Shown here piece by piece: positions 40,677 through 44,509 of a stretch of 44,509 bases of DNA (positions within the stretch are counted from its first letter, which is position 1; every line of letters starts with the position of its first letter). A program made the translations under genes and the position numbers. Source of the DNA: Kineosphaera sp032229625 (GTDB taxonomy: Bacteria > Actinomycetota > Actinomycetes > Actinomycetales > Dermatophilaceae); the NCBI GenBank assembly GCA_032229625.1, contig JAVTVZ010000146.1, forward strand, positions 1 through 44,509. Reading direction: 5' to 3'. The notes beneath the pieces are model-generated. The model was given only the letters and a program-made list of their open reading frames with translations, had not been told where the DNA came from and made no database searches.

Positions 40677-41620
40677 CCGACCTGTCGAGCGCCGTCCACG
40701 TCCTGGTGCCCCGCGAGGTGCCGCTCGGCGGCCTGCGCGCGCTGACCGTGCGCCGCACGCTGCCGTCCAAGCAGCGCTCGTTCGTCGGGGCCTGGTGCTT
40801 CGTCGACCACTACGGCCCGACGGTCGTCGGCCCGGGCAACGACGGCGGGATGGACGTGCCGCCGCACCCGCACACCGGGCTGCAGACCGTGTCGTGGCTC
40901 TTCGACGGCGAGATCGAGCACCAGGACAGCGGCGGCGTCGTCGGGCTCGTCAAGGTCGGCGAGGTCAACCTCATGACCGCCGGCAGCGGCATCGCCCACT
41001 CCGAGGTGTCGACGACCGCCAAGAGCGGGCTGCACGGCGTCCAACTGTGGGTCGCGCTGCCGGACGAGGCGCGCGCGGTCGAGCGCGGCTTCGAGCACTA
41101 CGCGCCTGGGCGGGCCGACCTGCCGGACGGCGCCGGCAGCGCGCTGGTCTTCCTCGGCGAGCTGCCCGGGGTCGACGCCTCCCCGGTGGTGACGTACACG
41201 CCGCTGCTCGGCGCCCAGCTCGACCTGGCCCCGGACGCCGACGTGACGCTGACCGTCGACCCCTCCCACGAGCACGGGGTGCTCGTCGACTCCGGCGACG
41301 TCGTGCTCGACGAGACTGCGGTCGCCTACGGGGAGCTCGGGTGCCGCGACGCCGGCCCGGACCGGTTGCGGCTGCGCGCCGGCGCCGACGGGGCGCGGAT
41401 CGTGCTGCTCGGCGGCCCGCCCTTCGAGGAGGAGATCGTCATGTGGTGGAACTTCGTCGGCCGCTCCCACGAGGAGATCGTCGCGTTCCGCGACGCGTGG
41501 GAGGCCGGCAGCGACCAGTTCGGCGGCGTGCCCGGCTATGTCGGCGTGACCGCCCGGATCCCCGCGCCGCCGCTGCCCGGGGTGCGCCTGCGCGCCCGCA
41601 ACCGGCACGGCCGCGTCTGA
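40673..41620 (+). CDS. Pirin family protein
   Basis: 315 aa, double cupin. The N-terminal cupin carries the metal motif: MDVPPHPHTGLQTVSWLFDGEIEHQDS with later LMTAGSGIAHSE, giving the His/His/His/Glu-type iron site of pirins. The C-terminal cupin ends PPFEEEIVMWWNFVGRSHEEIVAFRDAW, the conserved pirin_C signature. Bacterial pirins are linked to quercetinase activity or to redox control of metabolic enzymes such as pyruvate dehydrogenase E1. Its ATG overlaps the stop of the disulfide reductase, with GAGGAGCG upstream inside that gene. Confidence 0.93.
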   Translation: MTDLSSAVHVLVPREVPLGGLRALTVRRTLPSKQRSFVGAWCFVDHYGPTVVGPGNDGGMDVPPHPHTGLQTVSWLFDGEIEHQDSGGVVGLVKVGEVNLMTAGSGIAHSEVSTTAKSGLHGVQLWVALPDEARAVERGFEHYAPGRADLPDGAGSALVFLGELPGVDASPVVTYTPLLGAQLDLAPDADVTLTVDPSHEHGVLVDSGDVVLDETAVAYGELGCRDAGPDRLRLRAGADGARIVLLGGPPFEEEIVMWWNFVGRSHEEIVAFRDAWEAGSDQFGGVPGYVGVTARIPAPPLPGVRLRARNRHGRV

Positions 41621-41648
41621 CGCCCCGCCCGGCCGGGGCGCGGCAGCC

Positions 41649-41820
41649 CGCCGCGCAGGGCGGCCGTGCAGGGCCGTCGTGCAGGGCCGTCGTGTAGGGC
41701 CNNNNNNNNNNNNNNNNNNNNNNNNNNNNNNNNNNNNNNNNNNNNNNNNNNNNNNNNNNNNNNNNNNNNNNNNNNNNNNNNNNNNNNNNNNNNNNNNNNN
41801 NAGGGCCGTCGTGTAGGGCC
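41649..41820. repeat. 13-bp tandem repeat interrupted by an assembly gap
   Basis: AGGGCCGTCGTG(C/T) units (with one AGGGCGGCCGTGC variant) flank a 100-N gap. At least four units are visible; the true number is hidden. Confidence 0.88.
41702..41801. other. Assembly gap (100 N)
   Basis: Exactly 100 Ns between pirin and the luciferase-like gene, in the middle of a 13-bp tandem repeat. Confidence 0.99.
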
Positions 41821-41858
41821 CAAGGGAAGAACCGGCGAGCCCGCGCGCTTATAGGGGC

Positions 41859-42884
41859 ATGAAAAAGATCGGATTCCTCAATTTCGGTCACTGGACCCCG
41901 TCGCCGCACTCACAGGTGCGCACGGCCTCGGACGCGCTGCTGCAGTCGATCGACCTCGCTGTCGCCGCGGAGGAGTTGGGCGCGGACGGCGCCTACTTCC
42001 GTGTCCACCACTTCGCGCGCCAGCTCGGCTCGCCCTTCCCGCTGCTCGCGGCCATCGGCGCCAAGACCGACCGCATCGAGATCGGCACCGGCGTCATCGA
42101 CATGCGCTACGAAAACCCGATGTACATGGCCGAGGACGCCGGCGCCGCCGACCTCATCACCGGGGGGCGACTGCAGCTCGGCATCAGCCGGGGGTCACCC
42201 GAGCAGGTCGTCGACGGCTGGCGCTACTTCGGCTACGCGCCGGGCGAGGGTGAGGACCCCGGAGCGATGGCCCGCCGCCACGCCCAGGTCTTCCTGCAGG
42301 TCATCGAGGGCAAGGGCTTCGCGCAGCCGAGCCCGAACCCGATGTTCCCCAACCCGCCCGGGCTGTTGCGCATCGAGCCGCACTCGCCGGGACTGCGGGA
42401 GCGGATCTGGTGGGGCGCCGCCTCCGACGTGACGGCCCGCTGGGCCGGCGAGCAGGGCATGCACCTCATGAGCTCGACGCTGAAGAAGGACGAGTCGGGC
42501 GAGCCCTTCCACGTCCAGCAGCGCCGTCAGATCGAGATCTTCCGCGAGGCGTGGGCCGCGGCCGGCCACCCCGGCGAGCCGCGCACGTCGGTGAGCCGGT
42601 CGATCATGCCGATCACGACCGACACCGACCGGATGTACTTCGGTCGCGACGCCGACAGCGCCGACCACCGCGGCTACATCGAGGAGGCCTTGGGCCGGGC
42701 GATCTTCGGGCGCACGTTCGCCGCCGAGCCGGAGGTCCTCGTCGAGGAGCTCGCGCAGGACGAGGCCATCGCGGCCGCCGACACCGTGCTGCTCACGGTG
42801 CCCAACCAGCTGGGCGTCGACTACAACGCCCACATCCTGTCGACGATCCTGACCGACGTCGCCCCTGCCCTGGGCTGGCGCTGA
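41859..42884 (+). CDS. LLM-class (luciferase-like) flavin-dependent oxidoreductase
   Basis: 341 aa TIM-barrel flavoprotein. KKIGFLNFGHWTPSPHSQVRTASDALLQSIDLAVAAEELGADGAYFRVHHFA, ATDRIEIGTGVIDMRYENP-like core (actual KTDRIEIGTGVIDMRYENP) and GRLQLGISRGSPEQVVDGW place it with bacterial luciferase-like monooxygenases. They use reduced FMN or F420; which one here is unknown. A weak AGGGGC ribosome site lies near the ATG, 57 bp after the gap. Convergent with the cardiolipin synthase. Confidence 0.88.
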   Translation: MKKIGFLNFGHWTPSPHSQVRTASDALLQSIDLAVAAEELGADGAYFRVHHFARQLGSPFPLLAAIGAKTDRIEIGTGVIDMRYENPMYMAEDAGAADLITGGRLQLGISRGSPEQVVDGWRYFGYAPGEGEDPGAMARRHAQVFLQVIEGKGFAQPSPNPMFPNPPGLLRIEPHSPGLRERIWWGAASDVTARWAGEQGMHLMSSTLKKDESGEPFHVQQRRQIEIFREAWAAAGHPGEPRTSVSRSIMPITTDTDRMYFGRDADSADHRGYIEEALGRAIFGRTFAAEPEVLVEELAQDEAIAAADTVLLTVPNQLGVDYNAHILSTILTDVAPALGWR

Positions 42885-42910
42885 CCGCCCGCAGGATTCA
42901 CGTGAAACAT

Positions 42911-42943
42911 CGTCCGGCGGTCGCCTCGCGCGGCCGCCGGACG
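42911..42943. terminator. Candidate bidirectional terminator hairpin
   Basis: CGTCCGGCGG and CCGCCGGACG form a perfect 10-bp stem around a 13-nt loop between two convergent genes. No T-tract, common in high-GC actinobacteria. Confidence 0.6.
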
Positions 42944-42983
42944 CCTGGTGCCGGCAGGGAGCGCGAAGATGACCCAACTCACG

Positions 42984-44483
42984 TCAGAGGAGGGGGCCGA
43001 GCATCCCGACGGTGTTCTGCACGAGCCGCATGCGGAAGGGCCAGGCGTCGACGGACTCCGGGGCCACCCGATCGCTCACCGACAGGTACTTCTCCTGCCG
43101 GGCGATGATCGACGCGGTGACCTCGCGGTCGGAGACGAGCAGGTTGTTCTCGAAGTTCAGCTCGAGGCTGCGGCGGTCCATGTTGGCCGAGCCGACGAGG
43201 GCGAGCTCGCCGTCGACCGTCATCGACTTCGTGTGCAGGATGCCGAGCGGGTACTCGTAGATCTCGACGCCGGCGGCGAGCATCGCGGGATAGGTGCTGC
43301 GGCAGGCGTCGGCGACGAGCCAGGAGTTGTTGCGGGTGGGGAAGACGATCCGCGTGCGCACCCCGCGTCGGGGCGCCGCGCAGATCGCCCGCAGCAGCGC
43401 CTCGTCGGGCACGAAGTAGGGCGTCGTGATCGTCAGGTCGGCGCGGGCCGCGAAGATCGTCGCGACGAACATGTCGGACATCGCCGGCCCCGGGGTCGTC
43501 GGGCCGGTGCCGAAGGTCTGCGCGATCGCGCCGTCCTCGAAGACCGGGGGGCCCGGCTCGGCGGCCGGGAGCGACTCCAGCCCGTCGGTGTCCGTCGTCA
43601 CCTCGGCGAGCCACGCGGTCAGGAAGAGATACTGCATCTGCCGCACGACCGGCCCCTCGCAGCGGAAGAAGATGTCGATCCACGGCGCGTAGCGGGCCTC
43701 GACGCGGAACTGCGGATCGGCGCAATTCTGGCTGCCGCAGTAGGCGATCGCGTTGTCGATGACGACGATCTTGCGGTGATTGCGCAGGTCCAGGCGGCCG
43801 ACGGGCAGGTGCCCCAGTCGCGGGATGTCGTTGAGCGTCGCCAGCAGCTGCACGCCGGCGTCCTTGAGCTGGGCCCAGCGGGGGGACTTCGTGAACGCCC
43901 GCGAGCCGAGGGCGTCCACGCAGACCCGGCAGGCGACGCCGCGCCGGGCGGCGGCCGCGACGGCATCGGCGATCCGGCCGCCGTTGTCGTCGTCGAGCCA
44001 GATGTAGAAGGAGATGTGCACGCTCTCGCGCGCCGCGTCGATGTCGGCCGTGAGCGCGGCCAGCGCGACGTCGGAGTCGACCATCGGCGTGCTCGCCGGG
44101 GCGTCGGGGTCGCCGAGCAGACGGATGTGGTTGCCCGCGACCGGCGGCAGGCCGTCGATCGTCGTGCCGAGCTCGAAGGCCTCGAGCGTCGCCGCCGGCA
44201 GAGCCGCGCGGTCCGGCCCCGCGGCGGCCGGCTTGCGCATCTGCGCGAGCACCTCGTGCAGCCGTCGCACGCGCGCTCGCCCGATGTTCGTCTCGCCGAG
44301 CAGCAGGTAGGCGATGATCCCGACGAGCGGCAGCGACATGATGACCGCGACCCACGCGATCCGCGACGCGGGCGTGCGGCCCGGGCGCGTCACGGCCCGG
44401 CACACGACGAGCACGTGCCCGATGAAGATGAGGAGCGAGAGGAGCCCGGTGAGCGGGTCGCTCCAGGTCAGCAGTGAGGACAC
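42984..44483 (-). CDS. cls: Cardiolipin synthase (phospholipase D family)
   Basis: 499 aa from a GTG with GGAGG upstream. Two N-terminal membrane helices (LLSLLIFIGHVLVV and IAWVAVIMSLPLVGIIAYLLLGE) precede two PLD catalytic motifs: HxK-type H236 in HRKIVVIDNAIAYCGSQN and H417 in HTKSMTVDGELALVGSANMDRRS. This is the bacterial two-HKD type that joins two phosphatidylglycerol molecules. The end WPFRMRLVQNTVGMLGPLL is typical. It ends near the luciferase-like gene, facing it. Confidence 0.93.
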   Translation of the reverse strand: MSSLLTWSDPLTGLLSLLIFIGHVLVVCRAVTRPGRTPASRIAWVAVIMSLPLVGIIAYLLLGETNIGRARVRRLHEVLAQMRKPAAAGPDRAALPAATLEAFELGTTIDGLPPVAGNHIRLLGDPDAPASTPMVDSDVALAALTADIDAARESVHISFYIWLDDDNGGRIADAVAAAARRGVACRVCVDALGSRAFTKSPRWAQLKDAGVQLLATLNDIPRLGHLPVGRLDLRNHRKIVVIDNAIAYCGSQNCADPQFRVEARYAPWIDIFFRCEGPVVRQMQYLFLTAWLAEVTTDTDGLESLPAAEPGPPVFEDGAIAQTFGTGPTTPGPAMSDMFVATIFAARADLTITTPYFVPDEALLRAICAAPRRGVRTRIVFPTRNNSWLVADACRSTYPAMLAAGVEIYEYPLGILHTKSMTVDGELALVGSANMDRRSLELNFENNLLVSDREVTASIIARQEKYLSVSDRVAPESVDAWPFRMRLVQNTVGMLGPLL

Positions 44484-44509
44484 CGGACCTCCGAGGGTTC
44501 AGGGTGGGT

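Overview
The window is 44.5 kb of very GC-rich DNA. The genes are densely packed, with many GTG starts, 1-4 bp start/stop overlaps and a strong GC bias at third codon positions. The gene content points to an actinomycete, probably Micrococcales (Dermatophilaceae/Intrasporangiaceae-like): matrixin-type secreted protease, CYP102-type P450, FBP zinc-finger protein, actinobacterial UvrA2 and a CSYYAC-type disulfide reductase. The genus cannot be fixed from the sequence alone. No rRNA, tRNA, CRISPR array, phage or transposase gene was seen. The sequence is a scaffold with two 100-N gaps (19148-19247 and 41702-41801), each inside a short tandem repeat.

Layout. 1-4.3 kb: a truncated GH15 glucoamylase/trehalase-type gene, a membrane-anchored sulfite-oxidase-fold molybdoenzyme, a B3/4 (PheRS-beta-like) protein and a probable remnant of a ribbon-helix-helix antitoxin. 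4.3-9.0 kb (minus strand): a five-gene unit of histidine kinase, NarL-type regulator, ABC ATPase and two permeases, resembling antimicrobial-peptide sensing and immunity modules. 9.1-14.5 kb: two VOC proteins, an ArsB/SLC13-like transporter, an FBP-CPBP protease pair, and a TetR regulator divergent from a DUF1059 protein with a near-ideal operator between them. 14.6-15.6 kb: a VapBC-type toxin-antitoxin pair bracketed by two direct copies of a 50-bp hairpin-containing repeat. 15.7-19.1 kb: a BNR beta-propeller gene translationally coupled to a UvrA2-like ATPase. 19.4-21.9 kb: a secreted matrixin-type metalloprotease divergent from a membrane-anchored DUF4097-like beta-helix protein.

22-26 kb: an MFS exporter and a FAD-dependent phytoene-desaturase-like oxidoreductase followed by a GyrI-like protein. 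26-31.2 kb: a DoxX-like membrane protein, then a coherent threonine uptake and breakdown cluster (SDF-family symporter, threonine 3-dehydrogenase tdh, glycine C-acetyltransferase kbl). 31.3-36 kb: a small PEGA-like protein, then an AraC-family regulator divergent from a self-sufficient cytochrome P450-reductase fusion (CYP102/BM3 type); their intergenic region carries two 21-bp direct repeats that look like an AraC-type operator. 36.2-44.5 kb: a GH3 beta-glucosidase, a small GNAT protein, a disulfide reductase overlapping a pirin, a luciferase-like flavin oxidoreductase and a cardiolipin synthase.

Two sequence-level themes stand out. The first is a hairpin + GGTCAGTG repeat family, seen at 14.6, 15.5 and (symmetrical variant) 21.9 kb. 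The second is an unusual number of short tandem repeats: in-frame ones (6, 9, 12, 15 or 18 bp) at gene ends, and out-of-frame ones (10 and 13 bp) in intergenic DNA, where the assembly broke.
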